The notes under the pieces: generated by a model
Databases searched by the model: none
What the model saw: the letters and a program-made list of their open reading frames with translations, nothing else
Told to the model about the DNA's origin: nothing
Part shown: piece after piece, positions 7,665-16,611 of the stretch
Numbering within the stretch: position 1 is the stretch's first letter
How the letters are laid out: each line of letters begins with the position of its first letter
DNA from: Nonlabens sp. MB-3u-79
GTDB lineage: Bacteria > Bacteroidota > Bacteroidia > Flavobacteriales > Flavobacteriaceae
NCBI RefSeq assembly: GCF_002831625.1
Contig: NZ_CP025116.1
Location: 2,223,501 to 2,287,500 of the forward strand
Direction: 5' to 3'
Length of the DNA stretch: 64,000 nucleotides
Position numbers and translations under genes: made by a program

Positions 7665-8123
7665 CTATTTCTTTATCTCAGATTCATAAACTCCCACCCA
7701 TTCCTGTGGCGTCATTTTACGACACAACTCAGCAACCAAATCTAAAGGAATTGCATCTGCTTTTTTAAATCGCACACAGCTTTTTCCCATATCCAGTTTG
7801 TATTTGGAATGTTTAGGGAATTCGGTTTTGAACCATTTTAAAAGATCTGGATCAGCATAAATACCAGAATGATAAAGTGCAATAAAGTTTTTTTGTGAAG
7901 CAATATTGATAAAGGCTAATGGTGTCCATTCTTTCCCAACGTGATATCCAGGTTCATAAACACTTTTAGGAACATAATATCCTATCATACCGTATAGCAT
8001 TCCTTCTTCAAAACCTGGAGGTAAATGTTTTAATATGACATCTCTCAAGTCATTCATAGCTTTCTTACGGTCCTCTGGTAGCTTATTTAAGTATTCTTTT
8101 GGAGATTTTGCTGTAGAAGTCAT
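7665..8123 (-). CDS. DUF1801 (YdhG-like) protein
   Basis: About 152 residues from ATG at 8123. The frame is open to 8216, but the hydrophobic extension is not typical; the conserved part begins with STAKSPKEYLNKLPEDRK. The family is a small cytosolic alpha/beta fold (conserved blocks include GMIGYYVP, GKSCVRFKK and LCRKMTPQEW); some members are called iron chaperones, but the true role is unsettled. It leads the unknown membrane-protein and carboxypeptidase-like genes on the same strand. Family call good, function uncertain. Confidence 0.85.
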   Translation of the reverse strand: MTSTAKSPKEYLNKLPEDRKKAMNDLRDVILKHLPPGFEEGMLYGMIGYYVPKSVYEPGYHVGKEWTPLAFINIASQKNFIALYHSGIYADPDLLKWFKTEFPKHSKYKLDMGKSCVRFKKADAIPLDLVAELCRKMTPQEWVGVYESEIKK

Positions 8124-8411
8124 GGATGTATTGTTAGCATTTAAAAGTACACTTTCAAAATTAACTAATAATAAAACCTCACAGATAACAATCATACTTT
8201 TGGCCTTTAAAACCAATTTGTTTTTTAAATGACGTATTAAAAATTTGAATTGTTTTTTATCAAGTTTAGGAATAAAATCTAAGCATAGCTATAGCTACGG
8301 TTCTATTTTATGACGAAAAATGGTTAAAAAAGAAACTAATTTTATGCGGCATTTGAAAGATAAATTGGTGTCAGTTGATCATTGGTTCTTACCTGTGAGG
8401 TTTTTTAATTT

Positions 8412-10556
8412 TTAATAGCCAGAATAGGAAAGGTTTTGAGTTTCATATTCCTTGTAAGACTCTACTAGTCTAATAAATTCTGCACGATAACCGTCTTCAT
8501 CTGTTCCTTTTCCTTTTTTAGCCAGTTTTATAACCGCATCTAAATCTGTGGAGTTGGTGTATTTAGAATGTCTCAACTGCATTCCGAACAATGCTACAGC
8601 AGCTGCAAATTGCATATTGTCGTCGGCTTTGGTCGTTTTATTTCTTTGTACAAATTCCATGGCGGTACTTTTATCGCCATCCGGTTTTTTATAACGCAGC
8701 TTTACCGTAAACAACTCATCGTTGAAATCTTTTGAAAATGAGGTGTTGGTATATTTTAAATCGGTCAGTTCTTTGAGGTGTTCACTGCTTTTACCAGTTG
8801 GCACAATTTCATATAGTGCGGTTACTGTATGACCTATTCCTAATTCGCCTGCGTCTTTGTTGTCGTCTACAAAATCTTCGGTAGCCAGCAATCTGTTTTC
8901 ATAACCTATAAGTCGGTAAGCCAATACATTCTTAGGATTGAATTCTACTTGGAGTTTTACATCTTTTGCTATGGTATACATGCTGCCGGTGAATTCCTTA
9001 CCAAAAACTTTACGAGCCTCCTGAATGTTATCTATATAGGCATGATTGCCGTTTCCTTTGTCGGCTAGTGTTTCTAACTTAGCATCTTGATAATTTCCAT
9101 ATCCCATTCCCAAGACCGATAAGAACACACCGCTCTTTCTTTTCTCTTCGATTAATTTTTCCATAGCGCGATCACTAGAAGCGCCAACGTTAAAATCCCC
9201 ATCGGTGGCTAGAATAACACGATTGTTTCCATTTTTGATAAACTGTTCTTGAGCTACTTTATAAGCAAGTTCTATTCCTTCCCCGCCTGCAGTAGAACCA
9301 CCAGAGTCGAGGTTGTCTAGGGCTCTGATAATTGTTTCCTTATCTGCTCCTGAAGTAGGTTCTAAAACGATTCCAGCGGCACCGGCATACACCACTATAG
9401 AAACTTTGTCTTCTGCTCTTAATTGCTGTACTAATATCTTAAAAGCCGATTTAAGTAAAGGCAATTTATTTTCTGAGGACATAGATCCAGAAACATCGAT
9501 TAAGAAAGTCAAATGTGAAGCAGGAAGTTTTTCACGATCGATGTCTTTACCTTGTAATCCTATTTTGACCAACTGTGTTTCTTTGTTCCACGGTGTCTTG
9601 GATACATTGGTATGAACGGCAAATGGTTGATCATCAGTAGTTTGCTCGTAATCATATTTGAAATAATTAATCATTTCTTCAATTTTCACCGCATCTGGTT
9701 CAACAGTCTGGCCATTATTAATCATGCGGCGCACATTGCTATAAGAAGCTTTATCCACATCAATGGAAAAGGTAGATAGAGGGGAAGTACCTACTTGTTC
9801 AAATTCATTTTCTTCTATGTTCTTATAGGATTCATTTTCAAAAAGATGGTTGATCTGACGCAGGACTATTGCAGCTCCTTCCATCTTAACATCACCATTG
9901 GTTTCAATCTCAATCACACCCTTTGCTCCTCTATTTCCATACATAGAAGTTTGAGAGGCATCCTTTATAACGTTCACACTAGAGATCTCAGCAGTATTAA
10001 ATTTTTTCAATTCATTGTTTGAGATGGGAGCACCATTTAAAATAATAAGGGGTTGTGTAAACCCATTAATACTCCCAACACCTCTTAAGTTTATAGTGCT
10101 ATTGGCCCCAGGCTGGCCATTAGAATTACGAATGTTTATTCCAGCTACTTGACCAGAGAGGGTTTGTACATAAGTAGCGTTTGGCCTGGACTTTATAGTT
10201 TTTGAAGTTACTGTACTGTTCGCCACACGACTACTTCGAGCTGAGGTGGTTCTATACCCTACAACAATTACCTGATCCAGGCTCGTAGTCAGAGCAACAT
10301 TAATGACCCTTCGATTTCCAACTAAAATTTCTTGAGAATCATATCCAGAGTAGGTAAAGACAAGCTTGTCTGTTGCTTGTGCTTCTATGGTATAATTACC
10401 GTCAAAATCTGTGGTGGTATTTGTTTTAGCCCCTTTTACAGAAATAACGACGCCAAATAGGCTTCCCTCACTATCTGTTACTTTCCCAGTGATGGTTTTT
10501 GCTTGAGATAAGCTGGCACCAGCTATAAATACGAGTAATAGTAAAAAGTTTTTCAT
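8412..10556 (-). CDS. VWA-domain protein with carboxypeptidase-like and TonB-plug-like N-terminus
   Basis: A 714-residue secreted or periplasmic protein. In order (numbers from MKNFLL): signal peptide 1-19; CarboxypepD_reg-like beta domain about 20-95; plug-like domain with the LRGVGSINGFTQPLIILNG block about 95-220; a von Willebrand factor N-terminal domain (FSIDVDKASYSNVRR); a VWA domain with the metal-site motif DVSGSMS near 354; and a C-terminal DUF3520-type domain. The VWA plus DUF3520 arrangement is that of YfbK-like proteins. No barrel follows the plug. The start at 10556 was chosen because it puts the signal peptide first; the frame is open to 10577 with a second ATG. A -7-like TAGTTTTA just before 10577 favours the inner start. 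Confidence 0.85.
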   Translation of the reverse strand: MKNFLLLLVFIAGASLSQAKTITGKVTDSEGSLFGVVISVKGAKTNTTTDFDGNYTIEAQATDKLVFTYSGYDSQEILVGNRRVINVALTTSLDQVIVVGYRTTSARSSRVANSTVTSKTIKSRPNATYVQTLSGQVAGINIRNSNGQPGANSTINLRGVGSINGFTQPLIILNGAPISNNELKKFNTAEISSVNVIKDASQTSMYGNRGAKGVIEIETNGDVKMEGAAIVLRQINHLFENESYKNIEENEFEQVGTSPLSTFSIDVDKASYSNVRRMINNGQTVEPDAVKIEEMINYFKYDYEQTTDDQPFAVHTNVSKTPWNKETQLVKIGLQGKDIDREKLPASHLTFLIDVSGSMSSENKLPLLKSAFKILVQQLRAEDKVSIVVYAGAAGIVLEPTSGADKETIIRALDNLDSGGSTAGGEGIELAYKVAQEQFIKNGNNRVILATDGDFNVGASSDRAMEKLIEEKRKSGVFLSVLGMGYGNYQDAKLETLADKGNGNHAYIDNIQEARKVFGKEFTGSMYTIAKDVKLQVEFNPKNVLAYRLIGYENRLLATEDFVDDNKDAGELGIGHTVTALYEIVPTGKSSEHLKELTDLKYTNTSFSKDFNDELFTVKLRYKKPDGDKSTAMEFVQRNKTTKADDNMQFAAAVALFGMQLRHSKYTNSTDLDAVIKLAKKGKGTDEDGYRAEFIRLVESYKEYETQNLSYSGY

Positions 10557-10679
10557 GATTTTGGTTTTTAAATTCATTTAAAACTACACCTGTGTTAGAG
10601 GTATAAAAAGCAATAATGAGTCAAGTGGTCTTTTGGTCTAGTGAAATAGGATAGAGGTTGAGGGAGTTGCAGGAGGTTC

Positions 10680-10695
10680 CGCTTTCGCGAAAGCG
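10680..10695. repeat. 16-bp palindrome, copy 4
   Basis: Exact intergenic copy, 34 bp upstream of the -33-like element of the rpsA promoter. Confidence 0.95.
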
Positions 10696-10729
10696 ATATA
10701 AAAAGCAAGTTTTTTCATGTATTGAGGTG

Positions 10730-10760
10730 TTGGTATTCATGAAAAAAGAACGTATTTTTG
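10730..10760 (+). promoter_or_regulatory. Promoter of rpsA
   Basis: TTG (10730-10732), a 20-bp spacer and TATTTTTG (10753-10760), a full match to the Bacteroidota -33/-7 consensus. The predicted leader is about 115 bases, long enough for autoregulation, which is usual for ribosomal protein S1 in other bacteria but not shown here. Confidence 0.75.
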
Positions 10761-10882
10761 CAAACCCAAATCGAGAACAAGGAAACCGGTTGGGAGTCAA
10801 AACTTTATAAACATATCTTCTAGAGCAGTTCTATTAGTTTCCACAAGTCTTTAGAATACAAATTTTAATCAGCAAACAAATT

Positions 10883-12736
10883 ATGGCTGAAGAAACAAAC
10901 AAAAAAGAACTTGAAGTTGCACAAGATGTTACAACTGATAATCAAGTTCAAGAACAAGTAGAAGAAGCAACTGTAAGACCTACTTCTCCACAACAAGAAG
11001 ACCCAACAGCATTTCTAGACTCTTTTGACTGGGAACGTTATAGTGAAGGTATTGAAAAAGTGGATGAAGCTCAGTTAAAAGCATTTGAAAAATTAGTATC
11101 TGACAACTTTGTTGACACTATAGATACTGACGTTATTGAAGGTACAGTGATCAAGATTACTGATCGTGATGCAATCATTGATATCAATGCAAAGTCTGAA
11201 GGTGTTATTTCTCTTAATGAGTTCCGTTACAACCAGAACCTGAAAGAAGGTGATAAGGTTGAGGTTCTTGTAGATATACGTGAAGATGCGACAGGACAAT
11301 TGATCCTTTCTCACCGTAAGGCACGTCTTATCAAGGCTTGGGAACGCGTTAATAACGCACACGACACTGGCGAGATTGTAAACGGTTATGTGAAATGTCG
11401 TACTAAAGGTGGTATGATCGTAGATGTATTCGGTATCGAAGCATTCTTACCAGGTTCACAAATTGATGTGAAACCTATACGTGACTATGACCAGTACGTT
11501 GATAAAACAATGGAATTTAAGGTGGTGAAAATCAACCACGAATTCAAAAACGTTGTAGTATCTCACAAAGCGCTTATCGAGGCAGATATCGAAGAGCAGA
11601 AGAAAGAAATTATCTCTCGTCTAGAAAAAGGACAAGTACTAGAAGGTGTTGTTAAAAACATTACTTCATACGGTGTATTTGTTGATTTAGGTGGTGTAGA
11701 TGGATTGGTACACATTACTGACCTTTCTTGGTCACGTATCAATCATCCTAACGAGATTGTAGAACTAGATCAAACACTTAACGTGGTAATCCTTGACTTT
11801 GATGAAGATAAGTCACGTATCCAGTTAGGTCTTAAGCAGCTAGAGGCTCACCCATGGGAAGCACTATCTGACAAGATCAAGCCAGGAGATAAGGTGAAAG
11901 GTAAAGTAGTTGTAATCGCAGATTACGGTGCATTTGTAGAGGTAGAAGAAGGAGTTGAAGGACTTGTTCACGTATCTGAAATGTCATGGTCTACGCACTT
12001 AAGAAGTGCTGGTGACTTTGTAAAAGTAGGAGATATTATCGATGCTGAGGTACTTACAATAGATAGAGAAGATCGCAAGATGTCTCTAGGTATGAAACAA
12101 CTTCACCCAGATCCATGGACAGACATTACTACTAAGTACCCTGTTAGTTCACGTCACACTGGAACGGTAAGAAACTTTACCAACTTCGGAGTATTTTTAG
12201 AACTTGAAGAAGGAGTAGATGGATTAATATACATCTCTGACCTTTCATGGACTAAGAAAGTGAAGCATCCATCAGAATTCTGTACAGTAGGAGATACACT
12301 AGAAGTAGTGGTTCTTGAACTAGACGTAGAAGGACGTAAATTATCACTTGGACACAAGCAGACAATGCCTAACCCATGGGATAAATACGAAGCTGAATTT
12401 GGTGTAGGAACAACTCACGATATTGAAATTACTGAAACTGTAGACAAAGGTGCTGTAGTGAACTTTAATGAAGATATCTCTGTGTTCATTCCAACTCGTC
12501 ACTTAGAAAAAGAAGACGGTTCTAAATTGAAAAAAGGTGAGAAGGCGCAAATCCAGATCATTGAATTTAATAAAGAATTTAAGCGTGTAGTAGGTTCTCA
12601 CATGATTCTTCATAAAGAAGAGGAAGCTAAGAATGTACAACAAGCAGCTGCTAAAGCTCAAGAAGATGCTAAACCTACAATAGGTGATGCTAACTCTAAG
12701 CTTCAAGCTCTTAAAGATAGAATGGAAGGAAAGTAA
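10883..12736 (+). CDS. rpsA: 30S ribosomal protein S1
   Basis: RNA-binding ribosomal protein with tandem S1 domains that helps load mRNA on the small subunit. The 617-residue protein has an acidic, Gln/Glu-rich N-terminal tail (1-45) followed by about six S1 repeats, seen as recurring blocks such as GVFVDLGGVDGLVHITDLSW, YGAFVEVEEGVEGLVHVSEMSW and FGVFLELEEGVDGLIYISDLSW. The Lys/Ala-rich C-terminus is typical of Bacteroidota S1. Codon use is noticeably more uniform than in neighbouring genes, as expected of a highly expressed gene. It is followed by a strong terminator and is monocistronic. Confidence 0.97.
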   Translation: MAEETNKKELEVAQDVTTDNQVQEQVEEATVRPTSPQQEDPTAFLDSFDWERYSEGIEKVDEAQLKAFEKLVSDNFVDTIDTDVIEGTVIKITDRDAIIDINAKSEGVISLNEFRYNQNLKEGDKVEVLVDIREDATGQLILSHRKARLIKAWERVNNAHDTGEIVNGYVKCRTKGGMIVDVFGIEAFLPGSQIDVKPIRDYDQYVDKTMEFKVVKINHEFKNVVVSHKALIEADIEEQKKEIISRLEKGQVLEGVVKNITSYGVFVDLGGVDGLVHITDLSWSRINHPNEIVELDQTLNVVILDFDEDKSRIQLGLKQLEAHPWEALSDKIKPGDKVKGKVVVIADYGAFVEVEEGVEGLVHVSEMSWSTHLRSAGDFVKVGDIIDAEVLTIDREDRKMSLGMKQLHPDPWTDITTKYPVSSRHTGTVRNFTNFGVFLELEEGVDGLIYISDLSWTKKVKHPSEFCTVGDTLEVVVLELDVEGRKLSLGHKQTMPNPWDKYEAEFGVGTTHDIEITETVDKGAVVNFNEDISVFIPTRHLEKEDGSKLKKGEKAQIQIIEFNKEFKRVVGSHMILHKEEEAKNVQQAAAKAQEDAKPTIGDANSKLQALKDRMEGK

Positions 12737-12756
12737 GATCACTTTTCTTTTAACTC

Positions 12757-12792
12757 AAAATCCCTTATCGGTTTTCGATAAGGGATTTTTTT
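12757..12792 (+). terminator. Rho-independent terminator of rpsA
   Basis: Stem AAAATCCCTTATCG / CGATAAGGGATTTT around the loop GTTTT, then a run of T. Confidence 0.92.
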
Positions 12793-13135
12793 ATGCCTCA
12801 ACTTTATGGTATGATCAATCATTAACTTGATCTATCACTATTGATGTTAGGTTCGTATTCAATAGCCAAGTCAAGAAATTGAGCCTGTTTAAATAGGAGA
12901 GTGCATTGGTAACTCATCTTTTACTATTTAAAAAAGATGAAGCATGTTGCATTATCGATGCCTAAATTAGAAAATCAAAGGGAGGTTTCAAGTAGTAATA
13001 AAATCATTAAGTCTTTAAAAGCATTTTTTAATTTCATTAATTAAAATTCAAACTTTAATCACAGTCCAAAATACTTATCTTTGCTTAACGAAATGGTGAT
13101 GTTACCATTACATTTTTTGAAATTAAATTGGTTTC
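12793..13135. other. Intergenic stretch before pyrR
   Basis: No gene or RNA structure was recognised, apart from the pyrR -7 box near its right end. Confidence 0.5.
13076..13083 (+). promoter_or_regulatory. -7 box upstream of pyrR
   Basis: TATCTTTG fits TAnnTTTG. The -33 element is weak. The leader would be about 45 bases, too short for a classical PyrR antiterminator structure, and none was seen. Confidence 0.6.
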
Positions 13136-13681
13136 ATGAGTCAAAAATTACTTCTCGACGCCGCAGCTCTGGATATTATACTTCACAGGCTAGCTTGCCA
13201 ATTAATAGAAAATCACGATACATTTGAAAACACGGCACTAGTTGGTCTGCAACCTAGAGGAAGTTTTTTATTAAAGCGTCTGGCTGATATTTTAACAACC
13301 AGCTACAAGATCAAGGATCTAAAAACTGGATTACTAGATATTACCTTCTATCGAGATGATTTTAGACGGAGTGAGGAGCCACTTAAAGCAAATTCTACCG
13401 AAATCAACTTCTTAGTAGAAAATAAAAAAGTAGTCATCGTAGACGATGTGTTGTATACAGGAAGAAGTATACGAGCAGCATTGACGGCATTGCAATCTTT
13501 CGGTAGACCAGATACTATAGAGTTGCTTACACTTATTGACAGAAGATTTTCCAGACACTTACCCATACAGCCAGATTACAATGGGCGTCAAGTTGATGCC
13601 ATTAATAATCAAAAAGTAAAAGTACTCTGGAAAGAAAATGGAGGAGAAGATGCGGTTTACCTTATAAAAAATGAAGACTAA
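13136..13681 (+). CDS. pyrR: PyrR-family phosphoribosyltransferase
   Basis: A 181-residue type I phosphoribosyltransferase of the PyrR family, a uracil phosphoribosyltransferase and, in Gram-positives, an RNA-binding regulator of pyrimidine genes. The PRPP-binding loop KKVVIVDDVLYTGRS (97-111) and the GLQPRGSFLLKRL segment (37-49) are clear. The last base of its TAA stop is the first base of the pyrB start (TAATG), so the two are translationally coupled. The link to pyrB supports a role in pyrimidine synthesis; whether it regulates by RNA binding here cannot be seen, because no attenuator was found. Confidence 0.93.
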   Translation: MSQKLLLDAAALDIILHRLACQLIENHDTFENTALVGLQPRGSFLLKRLADILTTSYKIKDLKTGLLDITFYRDDFRRSEEPLKANSTEINFLVENKKVVIVDDVLYTGRSIRAALTALQSFGRPDTIELLTLIDRRFSRHLPIQPDYNGRQVDAINNQKVKVLWKENGGEDAVYLIKNED

Positions 13682-14616
13682 TGAGTGAATTAAGTGTCGA
13701 TAATTTATTAGGTATCAAATACCTTAGCGTAGCAGACATCAACCTGATTCATAGAACTGCAGACCAGTTTAAAGAGATCATCAATAGACCTATTAAAAAA
13801 GTACCTTCCTTAAGAGATATCACAATTGCCAATCTCTTTTTTGAGAATTCTACTAGAACAAAACTTTCTTTTGAACTGGCAGAAAAACGCCTTAGTGCAG
13901 ATGTTATTAATTTTAGCGCTGCTCAAAGTTCCGTAAAGAAAGGGGAGACGCTGGTAGATACGGTAAATAATATTCTTGCTATGAAAGTGGATATAGTCGT
14001 GATGCGACATCCCAATCCAGGAGCTGGAGTATTTTTATCCAAACATGTAGATGCACGAATAGTTAATGCTGGTGATGGTGCTCATGAGCATCCCACACAA
14101 GCGCTATTAGACAGTTATTCTATCAGAGAAAAACTGGGAAGCCTTCAAGGTAAAAAGGTGGTCATAGTAGGTGATATTTTACACAGCCGTGTCGCCCTTT
14201 CTAACATTTACTGTCTTAAAAAATTAGGTGCTGAAGTAATGGTTTGTGGTCCTGCCACTTTATTACCTAAGCATATAGAATCCCTAGGAGTAAAAGTAGA
14301 GCTGAATCTTAAAAAAGCACTAGAGTGGTGTGATGTGGCAAACATACTGCGTGTACAGAATGAGCGTATGGATATTTCTTATTTCCCAAGCGTTAGAGAA
14401 TATGTACAGCAATATGGTGTGAATAGAGAATTACTCGATAGTCTCAAAAAAGACATTGTCATTATGCATCCTGGGCCTATCAATAGAGGAGTAGAAATAA
14501 CGAGTGATGTGGCCGACTCTGATCAAGCGATCATTCTGAATCAAGTAGAAAATGGCGTAGCCATTAGAATGGCAGTCTTGTACCTGGTTGCCGCAAAAAT
14601 TAGAAGAAATGATTAG
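13681..14616 (+). CDS. pyrB: Aspartate carbamoyltransferase catalytic subunit
   Basis: Catalyses the committed step of pyrimidine synthesis, from carbamoyl phosphate and aspartate. The 311-residue protein carries the carbamoyl-phosphate motif STRTK (57-61), K86 in SSVKKGET, the GDGAHEHPTQALLD block (131-144) and the HPGPINRG segment near 264. Length is normal. It overlaps pyrR by one base and the following small gene by eight bases. No pyrI regulatory subunit is adjacent, so the enzyme may be an unregulated trimer or use a distant subunit. Confidence 0.97.
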   Translation: MSELSVDNLLGIKYLSVADINLIHRTADQFKEIINRPIKKVPSLRDITIANLFFENSTRTKLSFELAEKRLSADVINFSAAQSSVKKGETLVDTVNNILAMKVDIVVMRHPNPGAGVFLSKHVDARIVNAGDGAHEHPTQALLDSYSIREKLGSLQGKKVVIVGDILHSRVALSNIYCLKKLGAEVMVCGPATLLPKHIESLGVKVELNLKKALEWCDVANILRVQNERMDISYFPSVREYVQQYGVNRELLDSLKKDIVIMHPGPINRGVEITSDVADSDQAIILNQVENGVAIRMAVLYLVAAKIRRND

Positions 14617-14941
14617 TGAAGAAAACGATACCTACATACTTTTAAAAGATGAGCGAGATGATATTAAAGATTTTGCTTTATTTCTAGATCGCATATACGA
14701 TCAGTTTAAGGAAAAAAATCTCATTATTGACTTGCTACAATACAACAAGGTTTCTTTAATGGATTTGATTTCCTTTTTAGAGTTAAGTGACAAACACAGA
14801 GCTACAAAGCAGTCTTTTGTAATGGTGAACACGGCCTTATCTATGGACGAAATTCCGGATGAATTAATAATTGTGCCTACCATACAAGAGGCACAAGATG
14901 TAATTGGGATGGAAGAAATAGAACGCGACCTAGGGTTTTAA
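14609..14941 (+). CDS. Conserved small protein encoded after pyrB
   Basis: A 110-residue acidic protein from ATG at 14609, which overlaps the pyrB stop by eight bases. A longer frame begins with TTG at 14588 inside pyrB, but MISEENDTYILLKDERDDIK is the natural start. The alternating strand/helix pattern (LIIDLLQYNKVSLMDLISFL, then SFVMVNTALS and ELIIVPTIQEAQDVI) resembles a STAS-like or ribonuclease-associated alpha/beta fold; this is inference. In flavobacteria, as I recall, such a gene lies between pyrB and the RNase Z gene, as here. Function unknown. Confidence 0.85.
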   Translation: MISEENDTYILLKDERDDIKDFALFLDRIYDQFKEKNLIIDLLQYNKVSLMDLISFLELSDKHRATKQSFVMVNTALSMDEIPDELIIVPTIQEAQDVIGMEEIERDLGF

Positions 14942-14980
14942 GCTATCTAGACTCCTTACTTCCAACTGAGACTAAAAACG

Positions 14981-14988
14981 TATTTTTA
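14981..14988 (+). promoter_or_regulatory. -7 box upstream of RNase Z gene
   Basis: TATTTTTA, close to TAnnTTTG, 20 bases before the TTG start at 15008. It supports a short leader and that start. Confidence 0.45.
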
Positions 14989-15007
14989 TAGTCCAAAACC
15001 ATTTGAT

Positions 15008-15913
15008 TTGAAACTAACCATACTTGGTTGCCATAGTGCCACTCCAAAAGATAACGCTCGTCCTACAGCCCAGATATTAGAAATGAAAGGACATCTCTTT
15101 CTAATTGATTGTGGAGAAGGAACACAAATGGCATTGCGTAAAAACCGCATCAAGTTTTCTCGGATCAAACATATTTTTATTTCTCATCTTCATGGAGATC
15201 ATGTGTATGGTTTGATAGGATTGATTTCTACTTTTTGTCTTTTAGGTAGAGAGTCGGAGTTGACGATCTATGGACCTAAGGGGATCAAGGAAATGATTTT
15301 GTTGCAATTAAAATTGGCTAAAGTGTACACTTCTTTTGATTTACGCTTTCGCGAAAGCGTAGAAAACATCCCACACCTCTTGCTAGAAGACGACTCTTTG
15401 ACGGTAACTACTATTCCATTAGAACATCGCGTTTTTACTCATGGCTTTCTTTTTCGAGAAAAACCAGGGGATAGACATTTAGATATTGTTGCCTGTGAAG
15501 AATACGGAATTGATCATGCCTATTACCGTAAAATCAAACAAGGTCATGACTTTGCACTAGATAATGGCGAGGTAATTCCTAATCATGAGTTGACAATGGA
15601 TGGTGATCCACATAAGAGTTATGCTTTTTGTAGCGATACGGTTTATAAGGAAGATATGGTGCCGCAAATCAAAGATGTGACGGTATTATATCACGAAAGC
15701 ACTTTTTTAAAATCACACGAGCACCTCTGTGAAAAAACAAAACACTGCACTGCTGCCCAAGCAGCAACTATCGCACAAAAAGCAAAAGTAGGAACATTGA
15801 TTCTCGGTCACTATTCTTCACGTTATGGCGATTATGAGCTTTTTAGAAAAGAAGCCAAAGAAGTATTTGAGAATTCAGAGCTGGCGCTAGATGGAAAGGT
15901 GTTTGAGTTTTAA
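15008..15913 (+). CDS. rnz: Ribonuclease Z
   Basis: Zinc-dependent endonuclease that trims the 3' end of tRNA precursors. The 301-residue metallo-beta-lactamase protein begins KLTILGCHSATP and has the metal motif H60-L-H62-G-D64-H65, later metal and catalytic residues in CSDT, YHES and GHYSSRY. The start codon is TTG, with no in-frame ATG near the conserved N-terminus. A palindrome copy at 15344-15359 encodes RFRES (113-117), in a region between conserved blocks that probably lies in or near the flexible arm. The gene ends at a bidirectional terminator. Confidence 0.95.
   Translation: MKLTILGCHSATPKDNARPTAQILEMKGHLFLIDCGEGTQMALRKNRIKFSRIKHIFISHLHGDHVYGLIGLISTFCLLGRESELTIYGPKGIKEMILLQLKLAKVYTSFDLRFRESVENIPHLLLEDDSLTVTTIPLEHRVFTHGFLFREKPGDRHLDIVACEEYGIDHAYYRKIKQGHDFALDNGEVIPNHELTMDGDPHKSYAFCSDTVYKEDMVPQIKDVTVLYHESTFLKSHEHLCEKTKHCTAAQAATIAQKAKVGTLILGHYSSRYGDYELFRKEAKEVFENSELALDGKVFEF
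15344..15359. repeat. 16-bp palindrome, copy 5, inside rnz
   Basis: Exact copy, read as Arg-Phe-Arg-Glu-Ser. Confidence 0.95.
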
Positions 15914-15926
15914 ATAACATTTATAT

Positions 15927-15962
15927 ACAACAAAGCCCCATCGTGAGATAGGGCTTTGTTGT
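15927..15962. terminator. Terminator between rnz and the TPR gene
   Basis: 12-bp stem ACAACAAAGCCC / GGGCTTTGTTGT. It lies between convergent genes and may serve rnz chiefly. Confidence 0.75.
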
Positions 15963-16002
15963 AAGTTCTTATTATTGAAAAGAGTCTCTTATTTCTAAAA
16001 AG

Positions 16003-16518
16003 CTAGATTTTTTTCATTTGATCTTTCATCATTTTGATCTGATCTTTTAGCATCCCGTGTTTGTCTAATTTTTTAGCTTCGCTTAAGAGCATAGTGGCTT
16101 CACGTTTGCGTCTTTTCATCATAGAAATACCTGCAAGGTTGAGCTTAGTTACCGCAATGTCTTGATCCATGCTGAGTCCTAAAGAGAGCGCTTTTTTAAA
16201 GTACTTCTCTGCTTTGGTCATGTTTTCTTGCGAGATCATCAAACCGTGTAAGTAGTTGTAATATCCTTGTTGCTTCTTAACGAGAGCGGTTTCTGGATGA
16301 GATATTTTATCCAACCAGTTTTTTGCTCCAGGAAAATCTTGTTTTCTCAACTTTAAAAAAGCTAATAAGATCATTTCATTTTTGAAATAAAGAAAAATGA
16401 ATATTCCAGAAAAGAGAATTAAGAAGATTCCAGTAAGAATCTCGTTTCTAGTGATTTGATATATGGCATAGGCTACAATTAAAGCAGTAATGACCAATTT
16501 GATGTTTTTGTTAAACAT
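16003..16518 (-). CDS. Membrane protein with TPR-like repeats
   Basis: A 171-residue protein with two N-terminal membrane helices (about 7-24 and 27-46), then a cytoplasmic helical part with TPR-like repeats (residues 65-160, e.g. TKAEKYFKKALSLG and KREATMLLSEAKKL). The basic, Met-rich C-terminus may form a coiled coil. I know similar proteins from flavobacteria only as hypothetical. It has its own -7 box and is convergent with rnz. Confidence 0.8.
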   Translation of the reverse strand: MFNKNIKLVITALIVAYAIYQITRNEILTGIFLILFSGIFIFLYFKNEMILLAFLKLRKQDFPGAKNWLDKISHPETALVKKQQGYYNYLHGLMISQENMTKAEKYFKKALSLGLSMDQDIAVTKLNLAGISMMKRRKREATMLLSEAKKLDKHGMLKDQIKMMKDQMKKI

Positions 16519-16541
16519 TATAAGGTGTGTTTTAAAGTTTG

Positions 16542-16549
16542 CAAAGATA
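16542..16549 (-). promoter_or_regulatory. -7 box of the TPR membrane-protein gene
   Basis: TATCTTTG on the minus strand, 23 bases before the ATG at 16518. No clear -33 element. Confidence 0.6.
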
Positions 16550-16611
16550 AGGATTTAGACGTTCTTTGTTTCCAGTCTATATCTCCGTTTTTGGCTGATT
16601 TTGTAGCCTCA

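Larger units (their letters stand above)
10557..10882. other. Divergent region between VWA gene and rpsA
   Basis: Contains a palindrome copy, the rpsA promoter and a roughly 115-base rpsA leader in which no conserved element was recognised. Confidence 0.6.
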
